Below, one piece after another: positions 1 through 5,928 of a stretch of DNA of 6,263 nucleotides. Numbering within the stretch: position 1 is the stretch's first letter; each line of letters begins with the position of its first letter. The notes beneath the pieces are model-generated. The model did no database searches. It was not told the DNA's origin and worked only from the letters and a program-made list of their open reading frames with translations. The position numbers and the translations under genes are program-made. This DNA is from Acidobacteriaceae bacterium (GTDB lineage Bacteria; Acidobacteriota; Terriglobia; Terriglobales; Acidobacteriaceae): positions 2,579 to 8,841 of the forward strand of contig PLKR01000384.1 in assembly GCA_003140655.1 (NCBI GenBank), in the 5' to 3' direction.

Positions 1-36
1 TCTGCCCGGCCGATTCTGCCAGTGACATTCGTAACG

Positions 37-65
37 TTGCCAACGGGTTACCTTCCTCCTAATAT
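37..65 (+). promoter_or_regulatory. candidate sigma70-type promoter for the propeller lipoprotein
   Basis: TTGCCA at 37-42 matches five of six bases of the -35 consensus. After exactly 17 bases comes TAATAT at 60-65, which matches TATAAT at four of six positions, including the most conserved first, second and last bases. Transcription would begin near 72 and leave an untranslated leader of about 130 bases before the ATG at 206. The -35 overlaps a small palindrome, CGTTG-C-CAACG (35-45), which could be an operator or chance. This is a by-eye match only. Nothing else in 1-205 reads as a gene, although the last 20 or so codons of an upstream reading frame ending at TAA 60-62 cannot be excluded. 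Confidence 0.35.
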
Positions 66-194
66 CGCCCACAGGTCAGAGTTTTCTCAGGGCCGCTGCT
101 GCCAGCGGGCCTCGCAAGGTGGCCGGTTCCAGGATCGATCAAAATCCAGATTTGCGACGTTTCAAAAACGTGAACGAAGAAGTGAAGCTCAGGC

Positions 195-199
195 GGAGG
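195..199 (+). promoter_or_regulatory. ribosome binding site fixing the lipoprotein start
   Basis: GGAGG lies six bases before ATG 206. This supports 206 over the upstream in-frame GTG at 119 and over the ATG at 212. Starting at 206 also puts a proper lipoprotein signal peptide at the very N-terminus. Confidence 0.75.
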
Positions 200-205
200 C
201 AGTTC

Positions 206-1510
206 ATGACGATGCGAATTCGAGGGGTTCTAATGCTGGTGGCGGGGTTGGCGGTGATGGGGCTGGCCAGTTGCGGTCATTACTCGTGCGGCACCGGGTT
301 TGGCAGTTCCACCTGCACGTCTACGGGCTCGCCTACTCTGGGCGGCGGCGGAACCACTGGCAACGCGGCCACGGCCTTTGCCTTCGCCGTGGATACGGCC
401 GGCACCATCGATGGCTATACGTTGAATACGACCGCCGGGACCTTCGCGGCCACTACAAGCTACACCGCGCCAGTGGTTCCCACGAGCAATGGCGGCATAG
501 GCATGGTCGTCGCGCAAGAGCAATATCTCTATACGGGCTTCGGAAGCGTAGGGGAGCTTTTCGGGTGGTCGATTGACTCGACGACCGGAGCCTTGACCCC
601 CATTAGCGGCGACAACCCGTTGTCGGCGCCATTCCTAGCCAATTTTGGACTGGGAGTCGGTGAGTCAAACATGACGACTAACCCCGCGGGCACGCTGTTA
701 TTCATTTCGGATACAACTCAGAGTGGAATCTACGTCTATACGATTGGCAGCGGCGGAGTCTTAGCTCTGGTTACCGGATCTCCGTTTGCAGTTCCATTCG
801 AGCCCATGAACCTGTCCACAGACGGAATGGGGAACTACTTGTACGCGATCGACGGCGACTTCACCACGCACACTGGTTCTGAGATCGCGGCCTACAACAT
901 CGGCACCGGCACCTCGCTCGGCACGCTCACACCGGTGGTGGGCAGTCCGTTCGTTAGTGCCGGCGGTGTCAACTATTCCATGTGGATGGTGAAGGGAGAG
1001 CCCACCGGCAAATACCTGATCGGGACCAGCGGGAACTCAGCGTCCTACAGTGGGAGTGACGACGACCATTTGTATGTGTTCAGCATTGCGCAATCGGGAG
1101 CGAATGCAGGAGCGATCACGCCGGTGACGGGATCGCCGTTCCTCACCGAATTCTCGCCCTTTAGCATCGCGGTGCAGTCGAACACAAATGGAAACCTGGT
1201 GTATTCCTTCAGCTTTAACGATACCGCTACCGGATTTAACGGGGTGGAGGGCTACGAGATTACGAGCACGGGAACGCTCTCGGCAGTTCAGAACTCGCCT
1301 TTCACCGGCGTGGCGGAGGGTTCCTGGGGCCAGTTCGATCAAAGCGGCGACTTCCTGTTCTCCCACAGCAGCGTTCTCAATGAGAGCACTAGCGAGGTGG
1401 TTACGCAGTTGGGGGCTATCGATGTGGGGTCCGGGGGCGCTCTGACGCAACCGGTGCCCACGTTGACTTTGGCGACGCAGGGATTCTGGGTGGTGACGGA
1501 CCCGCAGTAA
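206..1510 (+). CDS. lactonase-type seven-bladed beta-propeller lipoprotein
   Basis: This 434-residue protein is predicted to be exported and lipid-anchored. The N-terminus is basic (MTMRIR), followed by a hydrophobic stretch and a lipobox L20-A-S-C23, so signal peptidase II should cleave before C23. A short Cys/Gly/Ser/Thr linker with C28 and C37 leads into the propeller. The body repeats one unit seven times. Each has a hydrophobic-x-x-aromatic-x-hydrophobic strand (near residues 68, 118, 175, 227, 289, 347 and 402), then a Gly-rich turn and a Leu/Ile-(Thr/Ala)-x-Val strand, in several copies running into GSPF. Spacing is 50-62 residues, as expected for propeller blades. The architecture resembles the YVTN/6-phosphogluconolactonase-like propeller families, but the E. 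coli enzyme is a cytoplasmic protein of about 330 residues. I therefore do not assign lactonase activity. Binding of sugars, protein partners or surfaces is equally possible. The gene is monocistronic, with a terminator 47 bases downstream. Confidence 0.85.
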   Translation: MTMRIRGVLMLVAGLAVMGLASCGHYSCGTGFGSSTCTSTGSPTLGGGGTTGNAATAFAFAVDTAGTIDGYTLNTTAGTFAATTSYTAPVVPTSNGGIGMVVAQEQYLYTGFGSVGELFGWSIDSTTGALTPISGDNPLSAPFLANFGLGVGESNMTTNPAGTLLFISDTTQSGIYVYTIGSGGVLALVTGSPFAVPFEPMNLSTDGMGNYLYAIDGDFTTHTGSEIAAYNIGTGTSLGTLTPVVGSPFVSAGGVNYSMWMVKGEPTGKYLIGTSGNSASYSGSDDDHLYVFSIAQSGANAGAITPVTGSPFLTEFSPFSIAVQSNTNGNLVYSFSFNDTATGFNGVEGYEITSTGTLSAVQNSPFTGVAEGSWGQFDQSGDFLFSHSSVLNESTSEVVTQLGAIDVGSGGALTQPVPTLTLATQGFWVVTDPQ

Positions 1511-1557
1511 GCCGGGTAGCGGCAACGGCGGCCGCGAATCCTAATTGTTGACAGCTT

Positions 1558-1588
1558 AGAGACCCGCATGAACTGCGGGTCTCTTTTT
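1558..1588 (+). terminator. intrinsic terminator of the lipoprotein gene
   Basis: A perfect 10-bp stem, AGAGACCCGC (1558-1567) with GCGGGTCTCT (1575-1584), encloses a 7-base loop and runs directly into a T tract (1584-1588). It sits 47 bases after the stop codon, which is textbook Rho-independent geometry. It separates the lipoprotein from the downstream peptidoglycan synthase. Confidence 0.92.
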
Positions 1589-1605
1589 GTTTCGGTGCGT
1601 GGCGG

Positions 1606-1611
1606 TACAAT
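1606..1611 (+). promoter_or_regulatory. possible -10 element upstream of the class A PBP
   Basis: TACAAT matches five of six bases of the -10 consensus and lies just after the preceding terminator, where a promoter for the next gene would be expected. No convincing -35 hexamer is present 16-18 bases upstream, where the sequence is the terminator T tract. It would give a leader of about 135 bases before the GTG at 1753. The assignment is weak. Confidence 0.22.
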
Positions 1612-1752
1612 GGGAAGCATCGCATCCTGACATTGCGCATTGTTGAAAACGCGGACAGGGGCAGTCAACCGGGATAGCAGGCGGTTCAAACCTTTTGACG
1701 TGTCCCAACGTCTGACCATCAGGAAGTTGGGGCGGGCGTGCGACTCTAAGAC

Positions 1753-4305
1753 GTGGCCATCAAGATCAAAATCCCGAAGAACGAGGGCAAACGCCGCAAG
1801 GGAAGGCGTGGCCTGCCGCGCGATCCCGTGATTCGAGCCGCGCTGCTCGTCTTTCTGGCGGTGGCCATTTGCGTGAGCGGAGTGCTTTGCTATTTCTACA
1901 TCAAGTACGACCGCATTATCGAGCAGCGCTTCCGGTCGCCAGTCTTCGGCAATTCGGCCAAAATCTACGCCCTGCCGCGGACCGTGCACGGCGGCGACAA
2001 GATGGACGCCAGGGAAATCGCCGCGTTCCTGCGCCGTGCCGGGTATTCCGACAAGGAAGGCGAGTCGGAACTGGGCATCTTTCGATTGGTGAGAGACGGG
2101 ATCGAGATCACGCCAGGACCGGAGAGCTACCACAGCCCGGAAGCGGCGCACATCACGATTCAAGATGGGCAGGTTAACCGGATCACCAGCCGGGGCAATG
2201 ATCTTTCCGCCTATGAGTTGGAGCCTCAACTGGTGACGGCTCTGTTCGATTCCGAACAGCGTTCCAAGCGGCAAGTGGTGAAGTACACCGACATCCCGAA
2301 GGTAATGGTGGAGGCGGTGCTGGCGATCGAAGACCGGCGTTTCTTCGAACACAGCGGGGTGAACTTCATCCGCATGTTCGAGGCGGGGTGGATCGATCTG
2401 ACGCGGCAACGGCACGAGCAGGGCGGTTCGACGATCACCATGCAACTCTCGCGCGGCTTCTTTCTGACCCCGGAAAAAACCGTAAGGCGCAAGCTGACGG
2501 AGATGCTGATCGCCGAGCAATTGGAACAGAAGTTCAGCAAACAGCAAATTTTCGAGTTCTATGGCAACTGGGTGAACCTGGGGCAGCGCGGATCGTTTGC
2601 CATCAGCGGGTTTGCCGAGGCGTCGCGCGCCTATTTCAATAAAGATTTGAAGGACATCACGCTGCCCGAGGCCGCCCTGCTGGCGGGCATCATCCAGGGG
2701 CCGAGCCGGTTGTCGCCCTATCGGCATCCCGAGCGTGCGTTGGAGCGGCGCAACCTTGTGCTGGATTCGATGGTGGAAACCCACGCCATCACCCGGGAGC
2801 AGGCGGAGAAGGCGAAGGCCACGCCGCTGAAGCTGGCGCCACCGAACGTTGAGGCCAGCGACGCGCCGTATTTCGTCGATATGGTGCGGGACACGCTGAT
2901 CAACAAGTTCAGCGAGCACGATCTGAACGATCAGTCCTATCGCATTTACACCACGCTCGATCCCGATCTGCAGAAGGCGGCGGCGCAGGCGGTCGAGATG
3001 GGCATCAAACTGGTCGACGATCAGGTCACCAAGATGCGCACCAAGAAGGTGAAGGTGGGCAAGAAAGTGGAGACGCAAGTGGCGCAGGGCCCGCAAGCGC
3101 AAGTGGCGCTGGTTGCGCTCGACCCGCACACCGGTGCGGTACTGGCTCTAGTGGGTGGAAGGGACTACGGCTTCAGCCAATTAAATCATGCCTTATCGAA
3201 GCGGCCGACCGGTTCTATTTTCAAGCCGTTCGTTTATGCCGCGGCGATGAATACCGCGCTTGACGGCTCGGCCACGGTGATAACACCGGCTTCCACGGTG
3301 ACCGATGCGCCGACAAGCTTCGCCTATGGAGATCAGATCTACGAGCCACGCAACTACAAAGAGGAGTACCACGGCGAGGTAACGCTGCGCTACGCGCTGG
3401 CCATGTCGCTGAACAACGCCACCGTGAAAGTGGCGGAGGAAGTGGGCTACGACAAAGTGGCGGACCTGGCGAAGTTGGCGGGAATCGTTTCGGTGAAGGC
3501 GACGCCGGCCATGGCGCTCGGCTCATACGATGCTCCTCCCATAGACATGGCGGCAGCCTACACATCATTCGCCAACAACGGCACGCGCCTTTCCCCAATC
3601 CTGGTGAATTCGGTGCGCAACGCCAAGGGGGACGTGGTGGCGAACTTCCAGACGGACCAGCGGCAAGTGCTCGATCCGCGGATTGCCTACGTCATGACCA
3701 GGATGATGGAAGGCGTAATCAACAACGGGCTGGGCTATACGGCGGTTCGCTTGCGCGGATTTACTCCGCCGGCGGCGGGCAAGACGGGCAGTTCGCACGA
3801 TGGCTGGTTCGCGGGATATACATCCAACTTGTTGTGCGTAGTTTGGGTGGGTTACGACGATTACAGCGATCTGCGGCTGAGCGGCGCGCAGACGGCAGCG
3901 CCCATCTGGACCGAGTTCATGAAGAAGGCCGCCGCGTTGCCGCAGTACTCCGGCATGAAAGCCTTCGTGCAGCCGACGGGCGTGGTCGACGTGCAACTGG
4001 ACAAGGCGACAAACCGCCTGGCAACGCCTACGTGTCCGGACGATTACGAAGCAGCCTTCGTAGCAGGCACCGAGCCGCGCGAGACCTGCGATCAAACCGG
4101 TGCCGTAGCGGGATTCTTCAATCGACTCTTCGGCGGCGGCGGGGAAAAAGCCTTGCCGCCTCCCGGGCAGGACGCCAACGCGCAGGACAGCCAGGATCCC
4201 AAAAAGAAGAAGGGCTTCTTCGGCAAGATTGCCGGAATTTTCAAGGACGACAAATCCACCCCACCGCCCAAGCCACCGGATAACAGCCAGCCCGCGCCCC
4301 ACTGA
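1753..4305 (+). CDS. mrcB: class A penicillin-binding protein, PBP1B-like
   Basis: This is a bifunctional peptidoglycan synthase of the inner membrane: it polymerises lipid II into glycan chains and cross-links the stem peptides. At 850 residues it is close to E. coli PBP1B (844). Residues 1-25 are a Lys/Arg-rich cytoplasmic tail, and 26-50 a single membrane anchor. About 76-160 resemble the UB2H regulatory domain of PBP1B. The GT51 glycosyltransferase domain spans about 175-345, with E193 in EDRRFFEHSG, then GGSTITMQL (224-232) and RKLTE ending at the second glutamate E250. The 57-residue E193-E250 spacing equals that in E. coli. The transpeptidase domain shows SIFK (488-491), SLN (552-554) and KTGS (677-680), so all catalytic motifs are intact. 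C761 and C779 could form a disulfide. The tail is Lys- and Pro-rich. TAA at 1747-1749 blocks any farther upstream start, making GTG 1753 the only sensible one, though its ribosome site is very weak. The symbol follows domain architecture, not proven orthology. Confidence 0.95.
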   Translation: MAIKIKIPKNEGKRRKGRRGLPRDPVIRAALLVFLAVAICVSGVLCYFYIKYDRIIEQRFRSPVFGNSAKIYALPRTVHGGDKMDAREIAAFLRRAGYSDKEGESELGIFRLVRDGIEITPGPESYHSPEAAHITIQDGQVNRITSRGNDLSAYELEPQLVTALFDSEQRSKRQVVKYTDIPKVMVEAVLAIEDRRFFEHSGVNFIRMFEAGWIDLTRQRHEQGGSTITMQLSRGFFLTPEKTVRRKLTEMLIAEQLEQKFSKQQIFEFYGNWVNLGQRGSFAISGFAEASRAYFNKDLKDITLPEAALLAGIIQGPSRLSPYRHPERALERRNLVLDSMVETHAITREQAEKAKATPLKLAPPNVEASDAPYFVDMVRDTLINKFSEHDLNDQSYRIYTTLDPDLQKAAAQAVEMGIKLVDDQVTKMRTKKVKVGKKVETQVAQGPQAQVALVALDPHTGAVLALVGGRDYGFSQLNHALSKRPTGSIFKPFVYAAAMNTALDGSATVITPASTVTDAPTSFAYGDQIYEPRNYKEEYHGEVTLRYALAMSLNNATVKVAEEVGYDKVADLAKLAGIVSVKATPAMALGSYDAPPIDMAAAYTSFANNGTRLSPILVNSVRNAKGDVVANFQTDQRQVLDPRIAYVMTRMMEGVINNGLGYTAVRLRGFTPPAAGKTGSSHDGWFAGYTSNLLCVVWVGYDDYSDLRLSGAQTAAPIWTEFMKKAAALPQYSGMKAFVQPTGVVDVQLDKATNRLATPTCPDDYEAAFVAGTEPRETCDQTGAVAGFFNRLFGGGGEKALPPPGQDANAQDSQDPKKKKGFFGKIAGIFKDDKSTPPPKPPDNSQPAPH

Positions 4306-4339
4306 TGCAGTCTGTAGGACGGACGCTTGCAAGACTGTC

Positions 4340-4391
4340 ATCCTGAGCGGAATTTGTCGCGCGAAACGCGCAACAAATGGAGTCAAAGGAT
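4340..4391. repeat. long imperfect hairpin element, REP-like
   Basis: The inner stem pairs ATTTGTCGCGCG (4352-4363) with CGCGCAACAAAT (4367-4378): 11 of 12 pairs around an AAA loop. Outer arms ATCCT (4340-4344) and AGGAT (4387-4391), plus GA/TC beside them, extend the fold. The flanking words TCATCCTGAGCG and AAGGATCC resemble an intergenic repeat I remember from acidobacterial and other genomes; that is memory, not a search result. It starts 34 bases after the PBP stop codon. With no T tract it is not a standard terminator, but the structure could protect or end the PBP mRNA. Confidence 0.6.
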
Positions 4392-4624
4392 CCCTATTAC
4401 GCTGGCTTCCCACCTGCCAGCAGCAGATTCCGACCACCCCGACACCATCGGCCCCGCTCAAGCTCTATATCGGCGCCCACTCCAAATGCTCGCGCTGAGA
4501 CGACGAGAACATCCACTAAAACATTTCCACAGCCCCTTGTGACATCTGACCTTGTGCCTCCCACCAAACTTGCGCAATCATGGTCGAGGCCGTGACGGTC
4601 GGGAGAACCCCAATCGTCGAGTCT

Positions 4625-4680
4625 CTAAGTCCTTTGCTGTCTAGATTTTAGTACCTAAGTCCTTTGGCATCCGGATTTTG
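4625..4680. repeat. tandem direct repeat with 30-bp period
   Basis: CTAAGTCCTTTG occurs identically at 4625-4636 and 4655-4666, exactly 30 bases apart. Each copy is followed nine bases later by GATTTT (4644-4649 and 4674-4679, allowing for the less conserved bases between). The second copy continues as CCGGATTTTGCGGGG, and a diverged version of that part, CCGGATTTTCGGGG, recurs at 4738-4751. The set looks like a degenerate dispersed intergenic repeat rather than an array of regulator sites. Confidence 0.6.
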
Positions 4681-4903
4681 CGGGGAAAAACGCCGTAACA
4701 TGGTGATTCCAGAGATTGAGGGGGGAGGGGGGATACTCCGGATTTTCGGGGTGAAAGCCCGACGCCGTCGTGCTCCTTCAACCTTGCACAAACTTTATTT
4801 CAGTTGGGGTTCCACAGCCGGAATCGTCTGCCACGCGGCCTCAAAATTATGCGCCGCCAAGTCAAAACTGTGGCAGAATGGCCTTGTTGGAACTGGTCGC
4901 TTT

Positions 4904-4908
4904 GGGGG
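4904..4908 (+). promoter_or_regulatory. ribosome binding site deciding the TPR protein start
   Basis: GGGGG, followed by T, ends five bases before ATG 4914 and is a usable Shine-Dalgarno-like run. The in-frame alternatives at 4770 (GTG) and 4878 (ATG) lack one and would bury the signal peptide behind extra residues. Confidence 0.5.
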
Positions 4909-4913
4909 TGCGT

Positions 4914-5720
4914 ATGTCCTACCGAAAGGCCTGCCTGATTCTCCTCGTTGTAATTTCAACCACTGCCGCACTGGCGCAAGTTTCTCATTCGGACCAGGTG
5001 CAGATCGCGCCGCCCCTGGTGCGCGCCGTTGAACCTCCGGCCCCGGATGCAACCGCGGCAGATCTGGAGCAGGAAGCCGACCGCTTGCGCGGGGACAAGC
5101 TTTATCTGGATGCCCTCGATTATTACCACGCAGCGCTGACCAAGAAGGCGAATGATGCGTGCCTGCTGAATAAGATTGGCATTACGGAACTCATGATGCA
5201 GCGCTATAAGGAGGCGCGGAAATCCTTCGAGCGCGCCGTCAAGTCCGACCATGAGTACGCCAACGCCTACAACAATCTGGGCGTGGTTTTGTACGAGAAC
5301 AAGAAATTCGGAGCGGCGGTCAAGCAGTACGAGAAGGCGATTGCGAGGGACAGCAGCGCGGCGTCGTTCTACAGCAATCTGGGGGCTGCATATTTTTCCA
5401 AGCGGGAATTTGACCCCGCCGTGGCGGCTTACCAGCATGCACTGGAATTGGATCCCGAGGTGTTCGAGCGGACTTCGCGCGCCGGCGTGCAGGCGCAATT
5501 GCCGAGTCCCGAGGACCGCGCCCGCTATAACTACACTGTCGCGAAGTTGTACGCCAAGATGGGCTTCTCGGACCAATCGCTCGAGTATTTGAGGAAGGCA
5601 ATGGAAGCAGGCTACAAGGATCTGAAGAATGTGTACAAAGACGTGGAGTTTGCGGAACTGCGGAAGAATCCGCGCTTTACGGAATTGATGGCGTCGAAGA
5701 CACCTGTCGTCTCGGATTAG
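4914..5720 (+). CDS. secreted TPR-repeat protein
   Basis: The 268-residue product starts with a classical signal peptide: MSYRK, a hydrophobic core, then A19-L-A21 before Q22, the likely signal peptidase I site. This predicts a periplasmic or otherwise exported protein. A short Pro/Ala-rich linker follows, then tetratricopeptide helical hairpins at about 50-80, 82-114, 115-148 and 149-182. The third and fourth are the clearest, with the NNLG/SNLG helix-A signatures and AIARD/ALELDP helix-B ends. A linker with LPSPEDRARY precedes a fifth, weaker hairpin (about 201-235). A closing segment (about 246-259) has the F-x-x-L-R-x-x-P-R-F pattern common at the end of TPR domains. TPR domains bind proteins or peptides, so an envelope scaffold role is likely, but the partner is unknown. 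It lies 608 bp after the PBP and is probably transcribed separately. Confidence 0.88.
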   Translation: MSYRKACLILLVVISTTAALAQVSHSDQVQIAPPLVRAVEPPAPDATAADLEQEADRLRGDKLYLDALDYYHAALTKKANDACLLNKIGITELMMQRYKEARKSFERAVKSDHEYANAYNNLGVVLYENKKFGAAVKQYEKAIARDSSAASFYSNLGAAYFSKREFDPAVAAYQHALELDPEVFERTSRAGVQAQLPSPEDRARYNYTVAKLYAKMGFSDQSLEYLRKAMEAGYKDLKNVYKDVEFAELRKNPRFTELMASKTPVVSD

Positions 5721-5786
5721 CGATTGATCGCGGTGGATTTGCCGTTCGCATACGCACAGAAATTACAAAGTTTTACAAAATTAGAC

Positions 5787-5813
5787 GGAACTTCCCTGAG
5801 TTCTGGGGTTTAA
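5787..5813 (+). promoter_or_regulatory. possible ECF-sigma-type promoter
   Basis: GGAACTT (5787-5793) equals the classical -35 of RpoE-like ECF sigma factors. After 15 bases comes TTTAA (5809-5813), close to the TCTAA/TCTGA -10 of that group. Transcription would start near 5820 and reach the terminator at 5916. The same bases also form a small inverted repeat, GAACT (5788-5792) with AGTTC (5799-5803), so a hairpin or operator is an alternative explanation. Confidence 0.25.
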
Positions 5814-5819
5814 TCATTG

Positions 5820-5916
5820 CAAATACTCCTGAAAACAACAGGGTGAGTAAGGAGAAACGGTAGCCCATCGGATGCTGACCCGAGCACGCCCCAAGCAAGC
5901 GTCCGGTGGGTTTTTT
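5820..5916 (+). ncRNA. hypothetical small RNA ending at a strong terminator
   Basis: If the upstream promoter is real, the transcript is about 97 bases. Its 5' part can fold in mutually exclusive ways: CCTG (5828-5831) with CAGG (5839-5842), or CTCCT (5826-5830) with AGGAG (5850-5854). The CTCCT stretch is complementary to Shine-Dalgarno sequences, a feature of many target-binding small RNAs. The 3' half is the terminator hairpin. No credible open frame is present. The simpler reading is that this is only the 3' untranslated region and terminator of the TPR gene, 144 bases upstream. Confidence 0.25.
5864..5916 (+). terminator. strong intrinsic terminator, plus strand
   Basis: CCCATCGGATGCT (5864-5876) pairs with AGCGTCCGGTGGG (5898-5910) over 13 bp, two of them G-U. 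It encloses a 21-base loop and is followed directly by six T (5911-5916). It terminates plus-strand transcription coming from the TPR gene or from a start site within the gap. The minus-strand side has no T run, so it should not serve kdsC. The loop is long for a simple terminator. Confidence 0.85.
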
Positions 5917-5928
5917 CTTGAGCGATTC

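Larger units (their letters stand above)
4306..4913. other. 608-bp repeat-rich intergenic region, no convincing gene
   Basis: Short open frames occur here on both strands, but none has a credible ribosome site, recognisable motif or gene-like composition. What can be seen is a long imperfect hairpin near the left end (4340-4391), a C-rich stretch of unknown nature (about 4400-4620), a tandem direct repeat (4625-4680), two six-G runs (4720-4732), and a partial third repeat copy (4738-4760). The promoter of the downstream TPR gene should lie in about 4760-4880, but I see no hexamer pair good enough to call. The C-rich part could be decayed coding sequence, but I recognise no protein in it. Confidence 0.6.

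Noticed and set aside
31..51. Hairpin GTAAC/GTTAC with an inner GTT/AAC pair, as a terminator of an upstream gene
   Set aside because: The stem is short and bulged and no T tract follows. At most it is an operator-like palindrome near the candidate promoter.
1548..1553. Perfect TTGACA -35 hexamer
   Set aside because: No -10-like hexamer lies 16-18 bases downstream, and the position overlaps the terminator stem.
2569..2571. W273 in YGNWVNLG, where E. coli PBP1B has Glu (NEVYLG); suspected loss of a catalytic glutamate
   Set aside because: The second catalytic Glu of GT51 domains lies 57 residues after the first, in the RKxxE motif, and E250 is intact. The position at 273 is variable in the family.
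1339..3129. A 596-codon open frame on the minus strand opposite the PBP and lipoprotein genes
   Set aside because: Its protein is His/Arg/Leu-rich with no domain, as expected for the mirror of a GC-rich gene, and it runs through the plus-strand terminator and two unrelated genes. The plus strand carries complete catalytic motifs.
3565..4461. A 298-codon minus-strand open frame over the end of the PBP gene
   Set aside because: It has a shadow-type composition, no recognisable motif, and lies almost wholly opposite the PBP coding sequence.
4229..4595. Three overlapping short plus-strand open frames after the PBP stop
   Set aside because: Each has low-complexity, unrecognisable sequence without a good ribosome site, and they contradict each other's frames.
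4664..5032. A 122-codon plus-strand open frame starting at TTG in the repeat region
   Set aside because: It reads through the direct repeat and G runs, then overlaps the TPR gene out of frame. There is no ribosome site and no motif.
5801..5820. Possible sigma54 promoter, GG-N10-GC with TTGCA at the -12
   Set aside because: The -24 element (GGGTTT) keeps only the GG of TGGCAC, which is too weak beside a better ECF-type match in the same place.
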